Below, piece by piece: positions 56,847 through 64,000 of a stretch of DNA of 64,000 nt (position 1 is the first letter of the stretch; each line of letters opens with the position of its first letter). Under the pieces are notes generated by a model. The model ran no database searches, was not told the origin of the DNA, and saw only the letters and a program-made list of their open reading frames with translations. The stretch is from Methylocapsa sp. D3K7. GTDB lineage: Bacteria; Pseudomonadota; Alphaproteobacteria; Rhizobiales; Beijerinckiaceae. The stretch spans positions 2,586,501 to 2,650,500 of the forward strand of contig NZ_CP123229.1 in the NCBI RefSeq assembly GCF_029855125.1, in the 5' to 3' direction. The position numbers were made by a program, and so were the translations under genes.

Positions 56847-57467
56847 TCATTGAGATCGGCGAAAAACGCTGAACTGGAACTTCTGCGTGGCCCCAGCGGG
56901 TGTGACATGGTCATGGCGGCGAGATTCAACAAGGGTGAACTTGTCTCCCAGAACGGCGCCGATGGAAGCTGCATCATGCCGCAGGACGGGAAGACCGCTG
57001 CACTTTTGCGGTCCATCCGGCGCGAATGTGCCAATGATGACATGGCCACCCGGCCGCACGGCCCTCGCCACGCGTTCCGAATAAGCCCGGCGGTCGGCGG
57101 CTTCGGTGAGAAAATGAAATGCCGCGCGGTCGTGCCATAGGTCATAAGGTTTCGTTGGCTCCCAGGCGGTGACGTCAGTGGCGATCCATTCCACTTTCGC
57201 GGACCGTGCCCCGAGCCGGGCTTTAGCGGCCGCCAGCGCTTTTTGCGAAATATCAAGAACGGTAAGCGCGTCAAAGCCTTCGTCCAAAAGGGCATCCACC
57301 AGCCGAGACTCGCCGCCGCCAATATCGATAATCGCGGCGCTTGGTTTCACTCCCGTTGCCCGGATGAGTTCGAGCGAGATGGAGGGGCGTACTTGAAACC
57401 AGCTCAGATCGTTCCCGGACTTGGTCTCGTAAATATGCTCCCAATGGGCTTGCCCGCCGGCGGTCAA
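56847..57467 (-). CDS. Class I SAM-dependent methyltransferase
   Basis: 206 residues. The SAM-binding motif I is IDIGGGESRLVDALLDEGF, with LDISQKALAAAKARLG (motif II) and AFHFLTEAADRRAYSERV. The substrate is not evident; the overall style resembles thiol or small-molecule methyltransferases. It lies between the L,D-transpeptidase (convergent) and the YggS-type gene. Confidence 0.85.
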   Translation of the reverse strand: MTAGGQAHWEHIYETKSGNDLSWFQVRPSISLELIRATGVKPSAAIIDIGGGESRLVDALLDEGFDALTVLDISQKALAAAKARLGARSAKVEWIATDVTAWEPTKPYDLWHDRAAFHFLTEAADRRAYSERVARAVRPGGHVIIGTFAPDGPQKCSGLPVLRHDAASIGAVLGDKFTLVESRRHDHVTPAGATQKFQFSVFRRSQ

Positions 57468-57507
57468 GGGTCACCTCCCATCCGCCATATGAACCTGTGT
57501 CGCCGCC

Positions 57508-58179
57508 TCAGCGGCTCCCAAAAATCGCACCGCCAACCCTTACATGGGTCGCGCCGAGCTGGATTGCCAGTTCGAAATCGCTGCTCATCCCCATCGAGAG
57601 CACGGCGATCCCGTTGCGCTTGGCAATCTTGTTCAACAGCGCGAAATGCGGCGAGGCCTGCTCGTCCACCGGCGGGATGCACATCAAGCCCGAAATGTCG
57701 AGGCCATAATCCGTACGGCAGCTGGCGATAAAGCGGTCCGCCTCTTGCGGAAGCACCCCCGCCTTTTGCGGCTCGGCACCCGTATTCACCTGGACATAAA
57801 GGCGGGGATGACGGCCGGTTTTTTGGATTTCGGAGGCGATCGTCTTGGCGATTTTTTCGCGGTCCACCGTCTCGATCACGTCGAAAAAAAGCACCGCTTC
57901 CTGCGCCTTATTGGATTGCAAAGGCCCGATCAGATGCAGTTCGAGGCCGAGATGGTTTTTCTTCAGCGCTGGCCATTTCTCCAGCGCCTCCTGGACCCGG
58001 TTCTCGCCGAACACACGCTCGCCAGCCTCGATGATGGGCGTGATATCCGGCGCGGCAAAAGTTTTGGAAACACAGACGAGCGTCACCTCTTGCGGATCGC
58101 GACCGGCGTCGCGCGCCGCGCGGGTGATGCGGGCGCGCGATTCCGCGAGCCGGTCGAGGCTGGTTTCGGCTGTTTTCAA
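57508..58179 (-). CDS. YggS/PLPBP family PLP-binding protein
   Basis: About 223 residues. The start is TTG at 58179, which overlaps the stop of the upstream gene (TTGA); GTG at 58194 is an alternative. The PLP-binding Lys is in LVCVSKTFAAPDI, and the phosphate-binding loop lies in the C-terminal LSMGMSSDFELAIQLGATHVRVGGAIFG. Members maintain PLP homeostasis. Sequence upstream of 58194 in the same frame is spacer or shadow. Confidence 0.9.
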   Translation of the reverse strand: MKTAETSLDRLAESRARITRAARDAGRDPQEVTLVCVSKTFAAPDITPIIEAGERVFGENRVQEALEKWPALKKNHLGLELHLIGPLQSNKAQEAVLFFDVIETVDREKIAKTIASEIQKTGRHPRLYVQVNTGAEPQKAGVLPQEADRFIASCRTDYGLDISGLMCIPPVDEQASPHFALLNKIAKRNGIAVLSMGMSSDFELAIQLGATHVRVGGAIFGSR

Positions 58180-58646
58180 TCCAGCGGCTTCCACTGGTCG
58201 GTGATGAAGCCGCGCGGATCGACGGTTGCAAATGTCTTGGTGATGGTTGCTTTGCTTCCCACGCATTTCCACTCGTAGATTGTGTCGTGCCCCGTGGCGG
58301 CCATGGGGACGACGTCCGAGCCTGGGTTTTGTTTGCAAAAATCGGTGGCGCCCGGTGAATTGCGGCTGGTGTTGGCCTTGCCGCAAACGAGATTGGCGCC
58401 CGTGTTGCACAGCCAAGCCTTGCCTCCCATGCAGCGGAAGGATGTCGTCTTTCGAATAAAGTCGTCGGGCGTATTCGAAATACTGAAAAGCTGGCGCGCT
58501 TTTGGAACGAGGCTGGCCGGGATGGTTTTGACCTTGTCATTGTTGCCGAGCTTCGTGCAGAGCGCCTGAACATCCTCCGCGCTGGCCTGTCCCATGGCCA
58601 GGATCGTTACGGCTCCGGAAAAAGCGGCGTGAACCAAGCAATGCAT
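58176..58646 (-). CDS. Exported cysteine-rich hypothetical protein
   Basis: 156 residues: signal peptide (HAAFSGAVTILAMGQASA), then six Cys in the mature part (ALCTKL, RCMGG, LCNTGANLVCGK, FCKQ, KCVGS), consistent with disulfides in the periplasm. No domain was recognised. Its stop overlaps the start of the YggS-type gene, so the two are translationally coupled. Similar exported Cys-rich proteins occur in Rhizobiales without known function. Confidence 0.75.
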   Translation of the reverse strand: MHCLVHAAFSGAVTILAMGQASAEDVQALCTKLGNNDKVKTIPASLVPKARQLFSISNTPDDFIRKTTSFRCMGGKAWLCNTGANLVCGKANTSRNSPGATDFCKQNPGSDVVPMAATGHDTIYEWKCVGSKATITKTFATVDPRGFITDQWKPLD

Positions 58647-58682
58647 TGTCGCCTCCCCTGATTTGGTCCGGTCGAGGCCTCA

Positions 58683-58724
58683 AATCGTACCAAAATGTTT
58701 CACGTGAAACGTTTTGGTACGATT
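58683..58724. promoter_or_regulatory. parS-like ParB binding site 2, extended palindrome
   Basis: A 42-bp near-perfect palindrome centred on TGTTTCACGTGAAACG (58696-58711), which matches parS at 15 of 16 positions. Its arms (AATCGTACCAAAA and TTTTGGTACGATT) are complementary except at the position next to the core. The same arms flank the other site at 31.1 kb. Confidence 0.8.
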
Positions 58725-58831
58725 GGCGCCGGAAATCTTACAAGCCTGTATACTTGAGCCTCTCTTCGAGCGATAGGATCGCGCGGAAAATTGGTCTTAT
58801 TGCTAAGCGGGTAAAATTTCTCGGAGGTTCC

Positions 58832-59389
58832 ATGAGCGCGGTTCGTGACATTGCGGTTTTTGTCGGCAGCCTCCGCAAGGAGTCGATCAACCGGAAACTG
58901 GCACTAGCACTCGCCGGGCTTGCGCCATCGTCCCTGAAACTGACGATCGTCGAGATCGGCCAGCTGCCGCTGTACAATCAAGATCTCGATCAAGACCCGC
59001 CGCAGGTCTATACGGACTTCCGGGCGCGGGTGAAGGCGGCCGATGCTGTTCTTTTTGTCACTCCCGAGTACAACCGCTCGGTACCGGCGGCGTTGAAAAA
59101 CGCCTTGGATGTTGGCTCGCGGCCATATGGCCAGAGTGCCTGGAACGGCAAACCCGGCGCCGTCATCAGCGCCTCGCCCAGCCCCATCGGCGGTTTTGGG
59201 GCGAACCAGCATCTTAGACAATCGCTGGTGTTTTTAAACGTGCCGGCGATGCAGCAGCCAGAAGCCTATATCGGCGGCGCCGATAAGCTTTTTGATGCGA
59301 GCGGCAAGCTCATCAATGATGGGTCGCGCGCGTTTTTGCAGCAATTTGTTGAGGCGTTCGCGAAGTGGATCGCTGTCCAAAATTCTTGA
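58832..59389 (+). CDS. NADPH-dependent FMN reductase
   Basis: 185 residues from ATG at 58832, with CGGAGG just upstream. The flavodoxin-like FMN loop is AVFVGSLRKESINRKLA, followed by VTPEYNRSVPAALKNALD, both typical of ChrR/NADPH:quinone-type reductases. It should reduce quinones, FMN or azo compounds and metals in the cytosol. The parS site lies 120 bp upstream of it. Confidence 0.9.
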   Translation: MSAVRDIAVFVGSLRKESINRKLALALAGLAPSSLKLTIVEIGQLPLYNQDLDQDPPQVYTDFRARVKAADAVLFVTPEYNRSVPAALKNALDVGSRPYGQSAWNGKPGAVISASPSPIGGFGANQHLRQSLVFLNVPAMQQPEAYIGGADKLFDASGKLINDGSRAFLQQFVEAFAKWIAVQNS

Positions 59390-59642
59390 CTGATTGCCGC
59401 GGCCAAATTTTGCGGCTCCGGGGATAACTCTGAAAAGCCCAATCATCTCGAATGTCCAGGGCGCCCTTGGCTGCGGCAAGGCTACTGCGAGAGTCGCGGT
59501 CGAGGGCCGCAAAAATTTTTGTGCGGTGCAGAACCAAACCCCAGCCCTTACGGTTAAGCTGACTATTAATCTTTATCGCTATCGGCCACCTCGCACAGGA
59601 GGACGGACCAAGTCCGTGTCCTGACGAAGCGCAAACTTGGGG

Positions 59643-61211
59643 ATGTCCATGTTCGCAAACCTTTTTGCCGCAAGCGCTGGTTTGGGCCCCCGCCGCCGGG
59701 TCGCTTTGTGGGTCACGCTCGCGATGGGGCTGTGCGCCATGGTGTGGCCGGCGGAGGTCAAGGCCTGGACCGGCCAACCCCTGGCCTATGTCACCAGCGC
59801 CAATGGCATTTCCGTGATCGACACGGGGAACAACTCGGTTGTCGGCACCATTGCCTGCTGCAGCGTGGCCGCCGTGGCTCCAGACGGCAAATATGTCTAT
59901 GCGCTTGTGCCCGGTTTTTCGTTTTTCCGCCTCGACATTTCTGTCATCGACGCCTCCAATGATGTGGTGATAGGGACCATCCCCTTAAACATCAGCAGCG
60001 TCCCGGGTGCGCTGAGTCTGAACACCCAATTTACAGCAAAAATCGCCGCTTCACCCGATGGGAGCCAGCTCTTTGTGGCGACCGGAGCTTGTTTCCAAAA
60101 TATGGGAGACTGCCCTAGTCCTGGATCTCAGCATGTCGCCGTCTGGTTGATCGATATAGCCTCGCGTTCGGTGCATGCCGCCGGTTCGTTTTATGGATAT
60201 TACGCCAGTGACATCGCCTTTGCTCCCAACGGACACTTTGTTTACCTGAGAGATACCTTCGACTATCTTTCTCAAGACTGCTCGCTTTCGTTATATCCTG
60301 CGGGGAGTACCAAATCGTCGAAGGACGTTACACTTTCTTCCTACTATGGGTCTTTACAGGGATTGGCCATCTCTCCAGACAGCAAAACGGCCTATGTGCG
60401 GTGTTCGCCCGACGGTTCTGGGGCAAGTGACATATTTAAAATCGACACGGCTACCACGACCATGGAAAAGGCTATCCCGCTAGAACCTCATTCGTTTTTT
60501 AATTCGGCAGTAAACGTCACGCCGGACGGAAAGCGCGTGTATGTTCGGGGAACCAAGGTCATTGTGCTTGATACGGCGAGCGATGCAATCGTGACCACGG
60601 TTGACACCGGCGATCCCACCGGCGGTGGACTCGCCGTTACGCCCGATGGGACGCGCGTCTATACCGCAAATCCCAGCAAAAATACCGTCTCGATCATAGA
60701 GACCGCAAGCAATACCGTTGTCGCCACAATTGCGGTTCCCTCTCCCAGTGACATCGTGATGATGCCGCCGCCGCAGGGGACTCCGTTTCTGGCCTTGCGT
60801 GCAGGACTTGACGTCAATCTAGGTAAGGATCCAGGCAAAGCTAAGCTCCAGTTCAATTCGTCATTTGTCCTGAGCAGCACCGCGAGCAATGGAATTCACC
60901 CTGATACCGAACCCGTCAAACTGCAGGCCGGTCCCTTCATCGCGACGATTCCAGCCGGATCGTTCAAAGCTCACGGCGACAGATTTGGCCGTTCTTACAG
61001 CTATGAAGGCGACATCGATGGCGTGTCACTGAAGGTGAAAATCGCGCAGACAGGGAGCTTGCGCTATTCTGTCCAGGTCGAGGCCCAGGGCGCCCCTCTC
61101 AGCGGAATCGCAAACCCGGTGCAGGTGTCGCTGGGCATTGGCGATGACGCCGGCTTGACCTCGTTAACAGCTCATTTTGGGGGCAGCCGGACGGCTGGCC
61201 TGACCAAATAG
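59643..61211 (+). CDS. YVTN beta-propeller exported protein
   Basis: About 522 residues; a signal helix (VALWVTLAMGLCAMVWPAEVKA) is followed by repeated blade motifs such as YVTSANGISVIDTGNNSVVGTI, VTPDGTRVYTANPSKNTVSIIETASNTVV and AVAPDGKYVYALV. This is the YVTN/lactonase-like beta-propeller family, often surface-exposed binding proteins. The last about 150 residues form a separate, non-propeller domain. The exact start codon (59643 or 59649) is uncertain. Confidence 0.85.
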   Translation: MSMFANLFAASAGLGPRRRVALWVTLAMGLCAMVWPAEVKAWTGQPLAYVTSANGISVIDTGNNSVVGTIACCSVAAVAPDGKYVYALVPGFSFFRLDISVIDASNDVVIGTIPLNISSVPGALSLNTQFTAKIAASPDGSQLFVATGACFQNMGDCPSPGSQHVAVWLIDIASRSVHAAGSFYGYYASDIAFAPNGHFVYLRDTFDYLSQDCSLSLYPAGSTKSSKDVTLSSYYGSLQGLAISPDSKTAYVRCSPDGSGASDIFKIDTATTTMEKAIPLEPHSFFNSAVNVTPDGKRVYVRGTKVIVLDTASDAIVTTVDTGDPTGGGLAVTPDGTRVYTANPSKNTVSIIETASNTVVATIAVPSPSDIVMMPPPQGTPFLALRAGLDVNLGKDPGKAKLQFNSSFVLSSTASNGIHPDTEPVKLQAGPFIATIPAGSFKAHGDRFGRSYSYEGDIDGVSLKVKIAQTGSLRYSVQVEAQGAPLSGIANPVQVSLGIGDDAGLTSLTAHFGGSRTAGLTK

Positions 61212-61302
61212 AACATGACCCCCCAGAGGAGATTGACCGAGTCTGTTAATTAATGCTGTGTAGGATTGATAAATAGCCCGTTAAACCCCTGCGCTTACAA
61301 AG

Positions 61303-61422
61303 CCCTCATGCTGAGGAGGCGCCGAAGGCGCCGTCTCGTCCTTCGATAATCTCAGGATGAGGGCACGAGGCGTCCCATCCTTCGAGACGCAGGCTTCGCC
61401 TGCTCCTCAGGATGAGGGGGAT
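61303..61422. repeat. REP-like repeat pair before leuS
   Basis: CTCATGCTGAGGAGG...CGTCTCGTCCTTCGATAATCTCAGGATGAGGG is followed by a second copy, CCCATCCTTCGAGACGCAGGC...GCTCCTCAGGATGAGGGGG. Both belong to the same family as 36470-36590. They fill the spacer (245 bp) between the propeller gene and leuS. Confidence 0.7.
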
Positions 61423-61456
61423 GGTGAAACGGAATTGAGTGGTCGACGAACACAGC

Positions 61457-64000
61457 ATGGACTCTGAGCGCTACAACGCCCGCGAGGCGGAACCCAAATG
61501 GCAGGCGATTTGGGACGAGAAGGACATCTTCCGGACCGGGAACGCGGATGCGCGCCCGAAATATTACGTTCTGGAGATGTTTCCCTATCCGTCCGGCCGC
61601 ATCCACATGGGCCATGTCCGCAACTATACGATGGGCGATGTGATCGCCCGCTATAAGCGCGCGCGCGGGTTCAATGTGCTGCATCCGATGGGCTGGGATG
61701 CATTCGGCATGCCGGCCGAGAACGCCGCCTGGCACAACAAGAGCCATCCGGCCGATTGGACCTATGCCAATATTGCGTCGATGCGCACGCAATTGAAGTC
61801 GATGGGGCTGTCGATCGATTGGTCGCGCGAGATCGCCACCTGCGATCCCTCCTATTACAAGCACCAGCAAAAAATGTTTTTGGATTTTTTGGACGCAGGC
61901 CTGGTGGTGCGCAAGAAATCCAAAGTCAATTGGGACCCACTCGATCATACCGTGCTCGCCAATGAGCAAGTCATAGACGGGCGCGGCTGGCGCTCCGGCG
62001 CGCTGGTCGAGCAGCGCGAGCTAACCCAATGGTTTTTCAAGATCACCGATTTCGCCGAAGAGCTTTTGGGCTCGCTCGACACGCTGACGCGCTGGCCGGA
62101 AAAAGTCCGGCTGATGCAGGCCAATTGGATTGGCCGCTCGGAAGGGCTCGGCGTTCGCTTCGAACTTGACCCCGCGCCCGCCGTGAAGGCGCGCGAGATC
62201 GAAGTCTATACGACGCGCCCCGACACGCTGTTCGGCGCCAAATTCTTGGCCATTGCCGCCGATCATCCGCTGGCGGCGGAGGCGGCACGGAACGACCCCG
62301 CTTTGGCGGCGTTCATCGACGATTGCCATCATGGCGGCACGTCGCTGGCGGCGATCGAGACGGCGGAAAAGAAGGGCTATGACACGGGGCTCAAGGCGCG
62401 GCATCCGTTTGATCCGGAGTGGAAGCTTCCAGTGTATGCCGCCAATTTCGTGCTGATGGACTACGGCACCGGCGCGATTTTCGGCTGTCCAGCGCATGAC
62501 CAGCGCGACCTCGAATTTGCCAATGCCTATGGGCTCGGCAATACGCCGGTGGTCTGTCCGCCTGGTCAGGACCCGGAGACGTTCGAAATTACTGATACCG
62601 CCTATGATGGCGATGGGGTGCTGATCCATTCGCGGTTTCTCGACGGGATGAGCATCGCGGCGGCGAAGGAAGACGTCGCCAGACGGCTCGAAGGGAGACC
62701 GCTTGGCAACCGGCCGCAAGGCAAACGCGAGGTCCAGTACCGGCTGCGCGATTGGGGCATTTCGCGCCAGCGCTATTGGGGCTGCCCGATCCCCATCATC
62801 CATTGCGAGGCCTGCGGCGTGGTGCCGGTTCCCGCCGCCGATCTGCCGGTCGAACTGCCAAAGGATATGAGTTTTGACGAGCCGGGCAATCCGCTTGCTC
62901 GGCATCCGGCATGGAAACATGTCACATGCCCGAAATGCGGCGGCGCGGCGCAGCGCGAAACCGACACGATGGACACGTTTGTTGACTCGTCTTGGTATTT
63001 CGCGCGGTTCACCGATCCGTGGAACGAGGCCGCACCCACGACTCCGGAAATGGTCGAGAAATTTCTGCCCGTCGATCAATATATCGGCGGCATCGAGCAT
63101 GCGATTTTGCATCTGCTTTATGCGCGGTTTTTTACGAGAGCGATGCAGGCGACGGGGCATGTCGGCGCGCTGAAGGAGCCGTTTGCGGGACTGTTTACGC
63201 AAGGCATGGTCGTGCACGAAACCTATCGCGACCAGGATGGGACGTGGCTGTATCCGGCCGAAATCCGGCTCTCTGTTGGATCTCCTCCGCAGGCCGGCAA
63301 TGCCCTCACTTCTGTCAAAAGTGATGGGAGCCAGGCTGTGGGAAGACGGGCTTTTAGCATCAGCACCGGCGGGGAAGTCACGATCGGCGCCATCGAGAAA
63401 ATGTCGAAATCGAAGAAGAACACCGTCGACCCCGACGACATTATTTTGGCTTTCGGCGCCGATACGGCGCGCTGGTATGTGCTGTCGGATTCGCCGCCCG
63501 AGCGCGATGTCATCTGGACCGAGGAAGGCGTCCAGGGCGCGGCGAAATTCGTTCAGCGGCTGTGGCGGCTGGTTGGCGAATTGAAGGGCCTCGCGGCGCC
63601 TATTGTAACTCCTGTTCCGGCGGATGTGTCGGCGGAGGCGGCGGCGATCCGCCGGGCCGTGCATGGGGGCCTGATCAAGGTCGAGGAAGATATCGAGCGG
63701 CTGCGCTTCAATCGCGCCGTCGCGCAAATCCATGATCTCGCCAACAAGCTGTCGGCGGCGGTCGGCGACATCGAAACCGCAAAGGTGGCGCCGGATCTCC
63801 GTGCCGCGTTCCGCGAGGCGGCCGATATGCTGACGTTGATGTTGGCGCCGATGATGCCGCATCTTGCCGAGGAATGCTGGGCGGCGCTTGGCCACAGGGA
63901 TTTGGCGGCGCAGGCGGCATGGCCGTCCGCCGACCGGGCGCTTGTCGTCGAGGATACGATCGCCTATCCGGTGCAGGTCAACGGCCGCAAGCGGGCGGAT
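61457..64000 (+). CDS. leuS: Leucine-tRNA ligase, N-terminal 848 residues (runs off window)
   Basis: Reads without interruption from ATG at 61457 ([20 protein letters not shown]) to the end of the window. The class I HIGH motif is [11 protein letters not shown] near residue 49, the CP1 editing domain follows ([12 protein letters not shown]), and the KMSKS motif is in [17 protein letters not shown]. It charges tRNA-Leu. An unusual stretch of about 20 residues sits before KMSKS ([20 protein letters not shown]) compared with the family as I know it. The stop codon is beyond the window. Confidence 0.96.
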   Translation, partial: MDSERYNAREAEPKWQAIWDEKDIFRTGNADARPKYYVLEMFPYPSGRIHMGHVRNYTMGDVIARYKRARGFNVLHPMGWDAFGMPAENAAWHNKSHPADWTYANIASMRTQLKSMGLSIDWSREIATCDPSYYKHQQKMFLDFLDAGLVVRKKSKVNWDPLDHTVLANEQVIDGRGWRSGALVEQRELTQWFFKITDFAEELLGSLDTLTRWPEKVRLMQANWIGRSEGLGVRFELDPAPAVKAREIEVYTTRPDTLFGAKFLAIAADHPLAAEAARNDPALAAFIDDCHHGGTSLAAIETAEKKGYDTGLKARHPFDPEWKLPVYAANFVLMDYGTGAIFGCPAHDQRDLEFANAYGLGNTPVVCPPGQDPETFEITDTAYDGDGVLIHSRFLDGMSIAAAKEDVARRLEGRPLGNRPQGKREVQYRLRDWGISRQRYWGCPIPIIHCEACGVVPVPAADLPVELPKDMSFDEPGNPLARHPAWKHVTCPKCGGAAQRETDTMDTFVDSSWYFARFTDPWNEAAPTTPEMVEKFLPVDQYIGGIEHAILHLLYARFFTRAMQATGHVGALKEPFAGLFTQGMVVHETYRDQDGTWLYPAEIRLSVGSPPQAGNALTSVKSDGSQAVGRRAFSISTGGEVTIGAIEKMSKSKKNTVDPDDIILAFGADTARWYVLSDSPPERDVIWTEEGVQGAAKFVQRLWRLVGELKGLAAPIVTPVPADVSAEAAAIRRAVHGGLIKVEEDIERLRFNRAVAQIHDLANKLSAAVGDIETAKVAPDLRAAFREAADMLTLMLAPMMPHLAEECWAALGHRDLAAQAAWPSADRALVVEDTIAYPVQVNGRKRAD

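Noticed and set aside
62021..63895. 624-codon open frame on the minus strand
   Set aside because: Entirely antisense to leuS, whose motifs are clear; the frame is Arg/His/Pro-rich shadow sequence.

Overview
The window is a chromosomal segment from an alphaproteobacterium, most likely a member of the Hyphomicrobiales (Rhizobiales) close to Beijerinckiaceae or a related methylotroph family. This placement is inferred from gene order, high-GC codon use and protein style, not from a database match. No tRNA, rRNA, CRISPR array or intact insertion sequence was seen.

Region 1 (1-6.3 kb): the tail of a Flp pilin gene and its prepilin peptidase cpaA, a circularly permuted ATP-grasp / alpha-E pair, galE and rho. 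Region 2 (6.4-12 kb): this looks like the chromosomal replication origin. hemE-hemJ-rho run leftward and ppsR-maf-aroE-coaE-dnaQ run rightward from a spacer of about 370 bp. The spacer holds a perfect TTAA-N7-TTAA CtrA-type site, a DnaA-box-like 9-mer and several inverted repeats. This is the arrangement known around oriC in Caulobacter, Rickettsia and Sinorhizobium. Two parS-like ParB sites at 31.1 and 58.7 kb, with shared extended arms, agree with an origin-proximal location.

Region 3 (12-28.4 kb): glycolate oxidase subunits glcF and glcE (no glcD nearby), an acyltransferase, then the leftward histidine cluster hisB-[outer-membrane protein]-DUF2628-hisH-hisA-hisF-hisE-coaA. Divergent from it are hslV-hslU and trpS. 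A PepF-type peptidase and a VanB-like ferredoxin reductase follow.

Region 4 (28.4-38.1 kb) is more accessory: an alpha/beta-hydrolase fused to six nearly identical 47-residue TPR units, an interspersed repeat, a parS site, an NtrC-family regulator that lacks the GAFTGA loop, an L,D-transpeptidase, an OprB-type porin and a pentapeptide-repeat membrane protein whose 3' end is partly duplicated beside a REP-like element.

Region 5 (38-50.7 kb) is mostly housekeeping: pyrE, a DUF308 protein, priA, TerC, a peptidoglycan-binding protein, two small exported proteins, secA, a parvulin foldase, argJ and mutT. Region 6 (50-64 kb) has a second copy of the interspersed repeat, a stand-alone TIR-like protein of the CAP12/Pycsar-effector type (a candidate defence NADase), a carotenoid oxygenase-aldehyde dehydrogenase operon, a cNMP-binding protein, an OmpR-type regulator, a second L,D-transpeptidase, a methyltransferase, a YggS-type PLP protein, an FMN reductase, a YVTN beta-propeller protein and the 5' part of leuS, which runs off the window end.

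The most unusual material is the origin/partition architecture (oriC candidate plus extended parS sites), the hydrolase-TPR fusion, the TIR protein and the degenerate NtrC-type regulator.
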